The notes under the pieces were generated by a model, which made no database searches, was not told the DNA's origin, and was given only the letters and a program-made list of their open reading frames with translations. 22,137 nt of DNA from Acidobacteriota bacterium (GTDB lineage Bacteria > Acidobacteriota > Terriglobia > Terriglobales > Acidobacteriaceae), in the NCBI GenBank assembly GCA_021811745.1, contig JAJZNH010000276.1, positions 1 to 22,137 of the forward strand, read 5' to 3'. Position 1 is the stretch's first letter; each line of letters begins with the position of its first letter. A program made the position numbers and the translations under genes. Of this stretch, positions 7,511-14,610 are shown one piece after another.

Positions 7511-7950
7511 CAAGCCTTCGTCCTGGGGCGAATCTCGATGAACACTCCCGCCGCCTGCGCCAGAACCATTCCGTGCGCATTCAGAATTTTGGATTCGGTC
7601 CAGTGTTTGCGGCCCTCCCCGCGCAGTACCCGTCCTTCCACGCGCAGCGGCGCCGCCGAGGGAACTGGGCGCAGGTAATCGATCTCGATATGGCGCGTCA
7701 TGGCCGTCAATCCCTTGGCACGCACGGCCTTGCTCATGGCCTCGTCGAGCAGCGTAGCGATGATGCCGCCGTGCAGGTAGCCAGGATGTCCCTCGAATGT
7801 CGAGGACACAGTCGGAAGGCTAGCAACCGAACCATCCGCCGCCAACAGGAATTCCAGGCGCAGGCCCTTTGGATTCTCTTGCCCGCAGCCAAAGCAATGA
7901 TTCGGTGCCGTGTGAGCCAACTGCTTCGGACCGTCGTTACTTTCAGTCAT
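7510..7950 (-). CDS. PaaI-family hotdog-fold acyl-CoA thioesterase
   Basis: This 146-residue protein starts at the ATG at 7948-7950, preceded by a GAGAGGGAGA-type ribosome binding site. An N-terminal CFGCGQENPKGLRLEF segment (about residues 19-34) with its CxxC pair is typical of one thioesterase subgroup. The core HPGYLHGGIIATLLDEAMSKAV (about 55-76) is the hotdog active-site helix, with HGG and the catalytic-position Asp/Glu. Family members hydrolyse acyl-CoA thioesters in the cytoplasm; the actual substrate cannot be read from the sequence. It is a single gene, convergent with flgE and with no evident link to motility. Confidence 0.85.
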   Translation of the reverse strand: MTESNDGPKQLAHTAPNHCFGCGQENPKGLRLEFLLAADGSVASLPTVSSTFEGHPGYLHGGIIATLLDEAMSKAVRAKGLTAMTRHIEIDYLRPVPSAAPLRVEGRVLRGEGRKHWTESKILNAHGMVLAQAAGVFIEIRPRTKA

Positions 7951-8377
7951 CGCTGTCTCCCTCTCTCACGGCGCGCGCTGAAAATGATTGCCTCGGGACA
8001 TACAGGCAATCCAGATCCATTGCCCTGTGCGCCTATTGTGTAGCCTAGCGTGTAAACCCGATTTCAGTCGCTCGTCTTTCTACACAGCGGCGAAAGATTC
8101 CATGCACCCTGCTCTCGTTCGGCCGTAGCTTCATGTGCTCAATACTGCTGCGTCCAGGAAGCCATCTTGGAAATCCTGGCACAGCTGAACTCACCTGCCC
8201 GTCCCATGCAGACGATCCAACCTGCTTCCATGCCCATGGGCAAATCCACACCGGCCGGTTTCCCCTGATCGGCTCCGCTTGACCTTTGCCCCACGCCCGC
8301 TCAGACTGAACATATGGATTCCGGAGAAGGGAATTCACCTGAATTGAAGAGAGTTTTTTCAGGCGCAGTTTCTGGAG
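7951..8377. other. Divergent intergenic region
   Basis: These 427 bp lie between the start of the thioesterase gene and the start of the cytochrome gene and should hold both promoters. No convincing -35/-10 pair was found: a TTGACC at 8279-8284 lacks a good -10 at the right distance. The open frames here (one minus-strand, one overlapping the cytochrome gene) have no recognisable protein character. Confidence 0.4.
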
Positions 8378-8794
8378 ATGTTCCCCATTACAGCCATTTT
8401 TCAGAGAATGACGTTCGCTCAGGCGAGCCGTTCCATCATTGCAGGCGCTGGATTGATGGCTGCGGCGGCTCTCGTTCTGGCCGGCTGCCGGTCGGCCAAA
8501 CCCTCCTCGGCGCTCACCCCGCTTCAGACGCAGGGAAAGCACCTATTTCAGGTCGGTTGCGCTCAGTGCCACGTCTACAACAACTGGCGCATTACGCCCG
8601 CGCCGCCCGATCTGCGTGGTCTGTTCGCCCGCAAAACGCTGCCTGACGGCGAGCCGGCCACCGATGCCGGGGTCCAGCATTTGCTCTTGACCGGGAAGGG
8701 AAAGATGCCGTCGTTTGCCTTTCAAATGACCCCTCAGCAGATAGCCGCCGTGATCGCCTACCTGCACGTCTACGGCGCCGCGCCGCGCAAGTGA
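8378..8794 (+). CDS. Small c-type cytochrome, probable lipoprotein
   Basis: This is a 138-residue protein. A hydrophobic signal segment (about residues 20-36) ends in a lipobox LVLAGC with the Cys at 37, suggesting lipid anchoring in the cell envelope. A single haem c site CAQCH lies at residues 61-65, and M110 in KMPSF is the likely axial methionine, so this is a class I mono-haem cytochrome. TPQQIAAVIAYLHVY forms the C-terminal helix. The role is electron transfer; the partner is unknown. Translation could start at ATG 8378 or ATG 8408 (residue 11); the second gives a more usual signal peptide length, and neither has a strong ribosome binding site. miaB follows 54 nt downstream. Confidence 0.85.
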   Translation: MFPITAIFQRMTFAQASRSIIAGAGLMAAAALVLAGCRSAKPSSALTPLQTQGKHLFQVGCAQCHVYNNWRITPAPPDLRGLFARKTLPDGEPATDAGVQHLLLTGKGKMPSFAFQMTPQQIAAVIAYLHVYGAAPRK

Positions 8795-8848
8795 GGCTGC
8801 GCGCATCCTCTCGGCTTGAACTCACATCACGGTATACTTGGGAGGTCC

Positions 8849-10168
8849 ATGGAGCCGGAAAAGACATTCTATTTGGAGACCTTCGGCTGTCAGATGAACG
8901 CCCATGACTCCGAGAAAGTCATCGGCACGCTGCGGCAACGGGGCTACCGTCAGGTCGAGTCGGAAGAAGAGGCCGGCCTGATCCTCTACAACACCTGCTC
9001 CATCCGCGACAAGGCCGAGCAGAAGGTCTTCCATCGCCTCAACGACTATAAGGCGCTCTACAAAGCAGGCAAGCGCTTCGGCGTGCTCGGCTGCGTGGCC
9101 CAGCAGGAGGGCGAAAAGATCTTCGCCCGCGCACCCCACGTCTCGCTGATCTCCGGTTCAGCCTCCTACCGCAAGCTGCCGGAGATGCTGGCCCGGCTAG
9201 AGGCAGGCGAAAACCGCATCACCGGCCTCGACGACCGCCAAACTGAGGAGACCTTTGAAACCGAGTTCACCGCCCGCCTGAACCCCTACCGCAGCTACAT
9301 CACCATCATCGAGGGCTGTGACAAGTTCTGCTCCTACTGCGTCGTCCCCTACACTCGCGGCAAAGAGCGCAGCCGCACCTCCTCCTCGGTGCTTGAAGAG
9401 GCCCACCGGATCGCTGGCCTGGGCTACACCGAGATTCAGCTCCTCGGCCAGAACGTGAACAGCTACCGCGATCCGGAAGGGAAATGCAGCTTCGCGGAGC
9501 TGCTGGCCGCTGTGGGCCAGGTCCCCGGCATTCGCCGCGTGCGCTTCACTACCAGCCACCCGCGCGACTTCACCCGTGACATCGTCGAGGCCATCGACGC
9601 CGTACCCACCCTCTGCGACCACGTCCACCTGCCCGTGCAGTCCGGCTCGGCGCGCGTCCTCAAGAGGATGGCCCGCGAGTACACCCCCGACTGGTACCTG
9701 GAGCGGATTGCCTGGATCAAGGCAGCGCGCCGCCCCATCTCCATCTCCACCGACATCATCGTAGGCTTTCCCGGCGAGACCGCTGACGACTTCATCCAGA
9801 CCATGGACCTGCTCGCCCAGGTCGAGTATGACTGCGTCTTCGCCTTCAAATATTCGGCTCGGCCCAACACGCCGGCACTGGTCATGATCGATTCCGTCCC
9901 CGATGTGGAAAAGTCCACCCGGCTTCAAGTGCTGCTTGATCGCCAGCGCGAGATCCAGAGAAGTAATTACGCCAAGCATTTAGGGCAGGTTCTTGAGGTG
10001 ATGGTTGAGGGTCAGAATCCAGCGCGCGGCCAGATTTCCGGCCGTAGCAGCCAGAACAAGCCCGTCAACTTCACCTGGCCGAAGCCCATTGCGCCGGCCC
10101 CGGGCAGTTATTTGCAGGTGAGGATCACTGCAACACATCCCAACAGTCTGACTGGTCATGCCGTCTAA
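8849..10168 (+). CDS. miaB: tRNA-2-methylthio-N6-dimethylallyladenosine synthase MiaB
   Basis: This is a 439-residue radical-SAM methylthiotransferase. The N-terminal UPF0004 domain has cysteines C14, C50 and C82 (FGCQMN, NTCSIRDKAEQK, LGCVAQQ), which hold the auxiliary 4Fe-4S cluster. The radical SAM motif CxxxCxxC is at C157, C161 and C164, followed by VVPYTRGKERSR and QLLGQNVNSY. A TRAM domain ends the protein. The enzyme adds a methylthio group to i6A37 of tRNAs reading UNN codons. The NTCSIRDKAEQ signature favours MiaB over RimO or MtaB. The start is ATG 8849, just after GGAGG at 8841-8845; the spacing of 3 nt is short. The nuclease gene begins 28 nt after the stop, probably one transcript. 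Confidence 0.97.
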   Translation: MEPEKTFYLETFGCQMNAHDSEKVIGTLRQRGYRQVESEEEAGLILYNTCSIRDKAEQKVFHRLNDYKALYKAGKRFGVLGCVAQQEGEKIFARAPHVSLISGSASYRKLPEMLARLEAGENRITGLDDRQTEETFETEFTARLNPYRSYITIIEGCDKFCSYCVVPYTRGKERSRTSSSVLEEAHRIAGLGYTEIQLLGQNVNSYRDPEGKCSFAELLAAVGQVPGIRRVRFTTSHPRDFTRDIVEAIDAVPTLCDHVHLPVQSGSARVLKRMAREYTPDWYLERIAWIKAARRPISISTDIIVGFPGETADDFIQTMDLLAQVEYDCVFAFKYSARPNTPALVMIDSVPDVEKSTRLQVLLDRQREIQRSNYAKHLGQVLEVMVEGQNPARGQISGRSSQNKPVNFTWPKPIAPAPGSYLQVRITATHPNSLTGHAV

Positions 10169-10186
10169 GATCCAAGTGTGCGAAAA

Positions 10187-10190
10187 AGGG
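10187..10190 (+). promoter_or_regulatory. Ribosome binding site deciding the DUF151 gene start
   Basis: An AGGG core within a purine-rich run lies 6 nt before ATG 10197. The upstream in-frame ATG at 10158 lies inside miaB and lacks a site, and the shorter product starts as other family members do. Confidence 0.6.
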
Positions 10191-10196
10191 AATGCC

Positions 10197-10685
10197 ATGG
10201 ACATTGAAGTGAGAATACGTGGCCTGATGCTCGACCCATCCACGAATAATCCCATCGTGGTGCTCAAGGATGTCGCCTCCGATGCCGTGATTCCGATTTG
10301 GGTCGGAATTCCGGAGGCCAATGCAATCGCCTTGGAGATTGAAAAGCTGATTCCTCCGCGTCCCATGACTCACGATCTGACGAAGAATCTCATCCGCAGC
10401 TTGAATGCAAGCCTGGAACGCGTTGTTATTACAGAAATTAAAGAAGAGACTTTCTTTGCCATGCTCTGGCTGCGCCAAGGCGATGAGACCCTGACCATGG
10501 ATGCGCGCCCCTCCGACGCCATCGCTCTGGCGTTACGGGCCGATTGCCCAATCTATGTCGCAGAGCAGGTGATGGAGACCGCTAAGATCAATTCGTCGAG
10601 CCCGCCCGAGGGACCAACCGCCGAGCAGTTGCGAAATTGGCTTGAGGGCCTCAACGACGAAGACCTAGGACGCTACAAAATGTAG
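10197..10685 (+). CDS. Bifunctional nuclease (DUF151) family protein
   Basis: This is a 162-residue protein. The BFN domain covers about residues 1-130: MDIEVRIRGLMLDPSTNNPI, VIPIWVGIPEANAIALEI, PPRPMTHDLTKNLI and the highly conserved DARPSDAIALALR. Plant members have been described with RNase and DNase activity; bacterial members are widespread and their cellular role is unclear. An acidic C-terminal tail (GLNDEDLGRYKM) is common in the family. It follows miaB closely, a pairing consistent with RNA-related function. An 8-bp inverted repeat follows the stop. Confidence 0.9.
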   Translation: MDIEVRIRGLMLDPSTNNPIVVLKDVASDAVIPIWVGIPEANAIALEIEKLIPPRPMTHDLTKNLIRSLNASLERVVITEIKEETFFAMLWLRQGDETLTMDARPSDAIALALRADCPIYVAEQVMETAKINSSSPPEGPTAEQLRNWLEGLNDEDLGRYKM

Positions 10686-11592
10686 TCGAGCCTCCGTTGC
10701 CAGAAGACGCCGGCAACGGCTTCCAGGACAGGGCCATGGTTCCGCGCAGCGGCCCTGAGCTCCGGCACGGAAATACCTTTCTGGCGCAGCTCGCAGGCAT
10801 GAGCTATTTGCCAGCCTTCCAGTCTCCAAGCTCAGTCACTTCTGGATGGAACTGCAGGCTAAGCGCGAGGTGTTCTAGGGCAACCGTCTGATTCTAATAA
10901 AGGTGCGCCTCCGGTCCGGCACAGGCGGAGCGATCGTCGACTGGAGCGGGAACCATCCAATCTCCGCTCCGCGCGCTCCCGGCCCCGTGCCGCAGGCTCC
11001 CGATAGACGCGCGCGCCCAATGCAGCCGCCATGAGCTTGCGCGCCAAGGAAAATTCTCAGCGTAGGCTTCCGGGCCGCTAAGCGCTGCCGGAGGCAGTCG
11101 ATCTCGTCAGTCAGAAATACGTAGTCAATAGGTAGTCCGCGCAGTCGTAGACGCTGATCGGCCCCCCCCAGTGCCACCGCAGATCGCAGCCTTGGAGCAG
11201 CTGTGAAACCCGGCTGCCGGCAGATGCAGCCTGGATGGGTTCGTTATCAAAGCCCCGGCGCTCCAGTACCGGTTGCAGGGAATCGAGGTCTTCGACGGCA
11301 ACGGGCGACAGCACAAAGGCAGGAAGAGAGCGCGAAACCACTCAATGATCCTATTTCGGAAACGCCGCGGCCCCAGTTTACAGAATATCTGTTATCGGAC
11401 ATTGCGTTACTTCTTCCGGGTGCATTCACGGCTTAGAGCCTGAGCAGCGATCTCCGCTCTCGGATACGATTGCGGTTCTATGGATTTGTCGCGAAGCCCA
11501 TTCTGCCCGAAGCCCTGTATCCCGAGTTGGCTCGCTTCTTGCGGAAGAATACGAGCTCGCAACCTGTCGGCTCGATGATCCCGCCCGCAAGT
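10686..11592. other. Gene-poor region between the DUF151 gene and cheB, possible gene remnants
   Basis: About 900 bp without a convincing intact gene. On the minus strand two overlapping frames (11341 down to 11111, and 11177 down to 10875) would join into one longer frame if a base were changed in the run of eight C at 11162-11169. The first part (FVLSPVAVEDLDSLQPVLE and onward) has a faint receiver-domain look. On the plus strand, 11437 to about 11560 encodes GFVAKPILPEALYPEL, which resembles the C-terminal Lys-Pro segment of a receiver domain. Both are weak. The opposing directions of flanking genes mean that transcripts converge here. Confidence 0.35.
10694..10719 (+). terminator. Hairpin after the DUF151 gene
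   Basis: CCGTTGCC (10694-10701) and GGCAACGG (10712-10719) form a perfect 8-bp stem with a 10-nt loop, 8 nt after the stop codon. No T run follows, so intrinsic termination is uncertain. Confidence 0.4.
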
Positions 11593-12636
11593 TCAGCGGC
11601 GGCATTCGGCCAGCAGCGCGTGGGAAATCGAGGCAAGCGGCAGAACGCGATCGACCGCGCCCTTCCGGATGGCCTCTCGCGGCATTCCAAATACAACACA
11701 ACTGGCTTCGTCCTGTGCGATCGTGTGGGCGCCCGCCTTCTTCAGTGCCAGCATGCCTTGTGCTCCATCCGAGCCCATGCCGGTAAGCAAGGCTGCGGTG
11801 GCGTGCGACCCGGAAGCATCCGCAACGGAATGAAACAGCACGTCGACCGCGGGCCGCTGAAAACAAACCAGAGGTCCGTCTTTGATCTCCACCTGGTATC
11901 CGGAGAGCGATCGCCGCAGCAGCATGTGGAAGTTGCCGGGCGCCACCAGCGCCAAGCCTGGCTCAACTCTGTCTCCGTCCTCAGCTTCGCGAACCCGAAT
12001 CGCGCAGGCCTCATTCAGGCGATCCGCAAAGGTACGTGAAAACACCGCCGGAATGTGCTGCGCAATCACCACCCCCGGACAATTCTCCGGAAACTTGCTG
12101 AGGATCTTCTGGATGGCTTCCGTTCCCCCCGTCGACGCGCCGATGGCAATGATGGCCGAGGCCGGAAACGGCTTTGCCGAACTCGATCGCGCGGGCGGCG
12201 CGGATGCGGCATGCTCTTCCCGCGCAGATCCTCGCAGCCGGGCCATCCTAGCCGTGCGAATCTTGGAGGCAAGGCTCAGGCGCAGTTCTCTTAACGGCTC
12301 CGGACCGCCCGGTTTGGCAAGCACATCGATCGCACCTGCTTCCAGCGCATCGATGGCCGCACGGCTGGACGAGGCTCCCAGAGAGCTGATAACAATCACT
12401 GGCATCGGGTGATGCTGCATCAGCGTCTTGAGGAAGGTTACGCCGTCCATCCGCGGCATCTCAATATCGAGCGTCAGCACATCCGGGTGCAGCGAAAGAA
12501 TCTTGTCGCGCGCCACGTAAGGATCCGGAGCCGTACCCACAACCTCGATATCGCTCTCTGCCGACAGCGAGTCCGTCAGCACTTTGCGAACGATCGCGGA
12601 GTCATCCACAATGAGCACTTTGATCTTGCTGTTCAT
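11593..12636 (-). CDS. cheB: Chemotaxis response regulator protein-glutamate methylesterase CheB
   Basis: This 347-residue protein has a receiver domain in residues 1-120, with the acidic pair D11/D12, phospho-acceptor D57 in LDIEMPRMDG and K108 in AKPGG. A Pro/Ala/Ser linker follows (about 140-158), then the methylesterase domain with S168 (IGASTGG), H194 (AQHIP) and D290 (GMGSDG) in the positions of the catalytic triad. CheB removes methyl groups from, and deamidates, MCP glutamates/glutamines, opposing CheR. It is the last gene of the minus-strand che operon. Its ATG overlaps by 4 nt (ATGA) the stop of the ancestral cheX reading frame, and no purine-rich ribosome binding site is visible, so translation probably depended on coupling to cheX. 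Confidence 0.97.
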   Translation of the reverse strand: MNSKIKVLIVDDSAIVRKVLTDSLSAESDIEVVGTAPDPYVARDKILSLHPDVLTLDIEMPRMDGVTFLKTLMQHHPMPVIVISSLGASSSRAAIDALEAGAIDVLAKPGGPEPLRELRLSLASKIRTARMARLRGSAREEHAASAPPARSSSAKPFPASAIIAIGASTGGTEAIQKILSKFPENCPGVVIAQHIPAVFSRTFADRLNEACAIRVREAEDGDRVEPGLALVAPGNFHMLLRRSLSGYQVEIKDGPLVCFQRPAVDVLFHSVADASGSHATAALLTGMGSDGAQGMLALKKAGAHTIAQDEASCVVFGMPREAIRKGAVDRVLPLASISHALLAECRR

Positions 12637-12993
12637 GCCGGTACAACCAGACGTAAAGAAACTGTGAGCGTTCCATTTTCGATCCCAAAGCTCCGTTGAG
12701 CGGTCGGAAGATCACAGCATGTTCGCCGTTTCGCAGACCACCTGGCCGGGCTGTGCGGCAGTGAGTGCATCCTCTTCTTCGCCCAGAAAGCCCGCCGCCA
12801 GAGTACGCGCCGCGGCCTCAGAGACGCGCACCGCAAGAGTGCCCGAAAGCGGTCCGCAAAAGCCTAGGTTCGACTCCAGGAACGCTCTGCCCGCTTCTGC
12901 ATCTGCCGGGCCCAGATGCGCGGTGAAGAGCATCTTCTCCAGCACCAAGGACACACCCTCTTCCAGTAATCGGTCAAAATCGCGTTCAGCCAC
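12633..12993 (-). pseudogene. cheX: CheX-family chemotaxis phosphatase, disrupted (N-terminal 93 codons plus out-of-frame tail)
   Basis: A GTG start at 12993, with GGGGG 5-6 nt upstream, gives 93 residues ending at TGA 12712-12714. DFDRLLEEGVSLVLEKMLF, a CGPLSGTLAVRV strand and VVCETANML follow the pattern of CheX/CheC-like proteins; E and N of ETAN are the phosphatase-motif residues. Where the protein should continue, it stops. Another frame from 12716 down to 12633 encodes FGIENGTLTVSLRLVVPA and then the stop that overlaps cheB, which fits the C-terminal strand of the same family. The total of 361 nt is shorter than a usual cheX (about 450-480 nt) and not a multiple of three. I infer an internal loss of roughly 40 codons that also changed frame. 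Intact CheX dephosphorylates CheY-P. Confidence 0.7.
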
Positions 12994-13208
12994 GGGTTAC
13001 CCCCAGAATCTTCTCTACTTCGTCGCGGAGGTCCTCCGGCAGAAAAGGCTTCGACACATATCCCCGTGCTCCCAGCGCCGGCATTCTCTGTTTCGCCGTT
13101 TCCTGCTTCGCAACATTCTCCTACTTCGAGTCCGGTGAGACCAATGACCTTCCGAATGAATACGCGCATCGCCGACGAATCGTCGACGATCAAGAAGCTC
13201 AACGCCAT
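12986..13208 (-). pseudogene. CheY-like receiver with central part deleted
   Basis: The ATG at 13208, with GGAGG 7 nt upstream, opens a normal receiver N-terminus: FLIVDDSSAMRVFIRKVIG with D9/D10, then EAGNGE at residues 34-39. From there the frame becomes nonsense. In the shifted frame from about 13084 down to the stop at 12986-12988, ALGARGYVSKPF and LPEDLRDEVEKILGVTRG form a perfect receiver C-terminus with the conserved Lys. The segment between them, which should contain the phospho-acceptor Asp and the Thr/Ser switch residue, is absent. The remains span 223 nt against about 360 for a whole gene. The start overlaps the cheD end by 10 nt and the ancestral stop overlaps the cheX start by 8 nt, so operon structure is preserved on both sides. 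As it stands, no functional receiver can be made. Confidence 0.75.
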
Positions 13209-13732
13209 GGGCACACCTCCGTGGTAAGCGTTCTATTCCCTACGCGAGGCTTGATCTCGCGCTGCTCGTTGCCGGGAGACTGCAGCCACACGCGGCCGCT
13301 GTTCACCTCTATGCGTACCGTCCGCACCAGAGTCCCTCCCGTTTCTTCGGCATGCGGAACCAGACCGAACTTCCACAGATGTTTGCGTAAGGCTAGGCAA
13401 TTCCGTTTCCCGATGTTGAAGATCGAATTGTCGTTCAACACCTGCGCTCCGCCCGCGGCCACGATCAGCAAGCCGCGCAGATCAGCGCCGCTGGCCAAGG
13501 CGACGCGCAGAAGATGCGGAATCCCGGTGTCGGCAAACTTCCATGGCTGGGGCCCGGGCCCATCCTTGAGCCGCGGCGATTCGGGCAGCATATAGTGAAT
13601 CATTCCAGCCACCCGCGCCACCGGATCGTGCACCATGACCGCGATACACGAGCCCAGCGCATAGGTCACCAGCACGGCATCTGGGTCGCTGCTCACTGTG
13701 CCTTCGCCCACTCCTACGACAAGCTCCCTCAT
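13199..13732 (-). CDS. cheD: Chemoreceptor glutamine deamidase CheD
   Basis: This is a 177-residue protein. ELVVGVGEGTVSSDPDAVL leads to VTYALGSCIAVMVHDP, containing the catalytic Cys (C29) and T23, and GMIHYMLPES, containing the His (H46), which form the Cys-His-Thr set of CheD. GGAQVLNDNSIFNIGKRN is the second conserved block. CheD deamidates specific receptor glutamines and, with CheC/CheX-type proteins, couples CheY-P level to receptor state. The ATG at 13732 overlaps the cheR stop by 4 nt (ATGA); the longer open frame upstream only shadows cheR. The C-terminus extends somewhat (to VCPWR) and overlaps the damaged cheY start. Confidence 0.95.
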   Translation of the reverse strand: MRELVVGVGEGTVSSDPDAVLVTYALGSCIAVMVHDPVARVAGMIHYMLPESPRLKDGPGPQPWKFADTGIPHLLRVALASGADLRGLLIVAAGGAQVLNDNSIFNIGKRNCLALRKHLWKFGLVPHAEETGGTLVRTVRIEVNSGRVWLQSPGNEQREIKPRVGNRTLTTEVCPWR

Positions 13733-14610
13733 CTCGGATTGCCTCGCTTGCGATAGATCGCCGGCTGGATTTGCTGCAACTCGTGCTGCGTCCCGGCGAG
13801 ATTCTCTGAGTGGCCCACGAACAAATAGCCGCCGGGTTCCAGGCAGGCGGACAACTGGCGCACGACCATCTCCTGAGTTTGCTGGCTGAAATAGATCATC
13901 ACGTTGCGGCAAAAGATGACCGCAAAAGGTCCAAGCACGGGCAGCGGTTCGATCAGGTTGATCCGCCGGAACTCAACCATGGCCAGGATTCCTGGGCACA
14001 TGCGGTACCATCCTTGCCAATGCCCTTCTCCACGCAGCAGGTGCTTCTTGAGCCATGCCGCCGGCGCGCCGCCCTGGAAGCGATCCGAGCGATACATCCC
14101 CTTTCGCGCCGCCGCAAGCGCGCGCGTCGAAATATCAGAGGCCAGAATCTGCGGAACACTCGCCGTCGCCACTCCGAAATACTCTCGCGCGGCGAGCGCA
14201 ATCGTGTACGCCTCTTCGCCGGTAGCAGTGGCCGCACTCCAGATGCGCAGCGGGCTCCGCCGATTCCATCCCGCAAAGACTTGCTGGATGAGAAAATCGA
14301 AATGCGCCTGTTCGCGGAAAAAGCTGGTGTGATTGGTAGTGAGCGCGTCGATCAGCTCCACCAGCGCCTCCCCCGTCTCGTCCCGCTCGACATGTCGGTA
14401 GTAATCCCGGAATCGGGCAAATCCCCGCTGCCGCATTAGCTTCCCCAGACGCGCGGCCACCAGCGATTCCTTCCCCTCGCTCAGTTCCAGGCCAAACTCC
14501 TGGCGCGCCAGTCCGGCCACCGTCGCGAACTCCTGGGCGGTCAGCGCATGCGGCCGCAGAATCTCCGCCAATTCCCGGTCAGCGCCGTCGGCAGAACCGG
14601 ATCCCCTCAC
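13729..14610 (-). CDS. cheR: Chemotaxis protein methyltransferase CheR
   Basis: This is a 293-residue protein with an N-terminal helical domain (about 20-85, TAQEFATVAGLARQEFGLEL) and a SAM-binding Rossmann domain. TTNHTSFFRE (91-100), IWSAATATGEEAYTIAL (123-139), the acidic LASDIS (156-161), FCRNVMIYF (233-241) and GYLFVGHSENL (261-271) are the canonical CheR motifs. It methylates glutamates in MCP cytoplasmic helices. The GTG start at 14610 overlaps the cheA stop as GTGA, with GGAGGG 7 nt upstream; the longer frame upstream shadows cheA. No C-terminal pentapeptide-tethering extension is seen, and the local MCP lacks an NWETF-like tail. Confidence 0.97.
   Translation of the reverse strand: MRGSGSADGADRELAEILRPHALTAQEFATVAGLARQEFGLELSEGKESLVAARLGKLMRQRGFARFRDYYRHVERDETGEALVELIDALTTNHTSFFREQAHFDFLIQQVFAGWNRRSPLRIWSAATATGEEAYTIALAAREYFGVATASVPQILASDISTRALAAARKGMYRSDRFQGGAPAAWLKKHLLRGEGHWQGWYRMCPGILAMVEFRRINLIEPLPVLGPFAVIFCRNVMIYFSQQTQEMVVRQLSACLEPGGYLFVGHSENLAGTQHELQQIQPAIYRKRGNPR

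Noticed and set aside
8279..8307. TTGACC as the -35 box of the cytochrome gene
   Set aside because: The hexamer at 17 nt (CAGACT) matches the -10 consensus at only three positions.
8045..8542. 165-codon minus-strand frame upstream of and across the cytochrome start
   Set aside because: There are no recognisable motifs, and it overlaps the cytochrome signal peptide and haem gene on the other strand.
8816..8838. TTGAAC and TATACT before miaB as a sigma-70 promoter
   Set aside because: Only 11 nt separate the two boxes, far below 16-18, and the implied start would remove part of the ribosome binding site.
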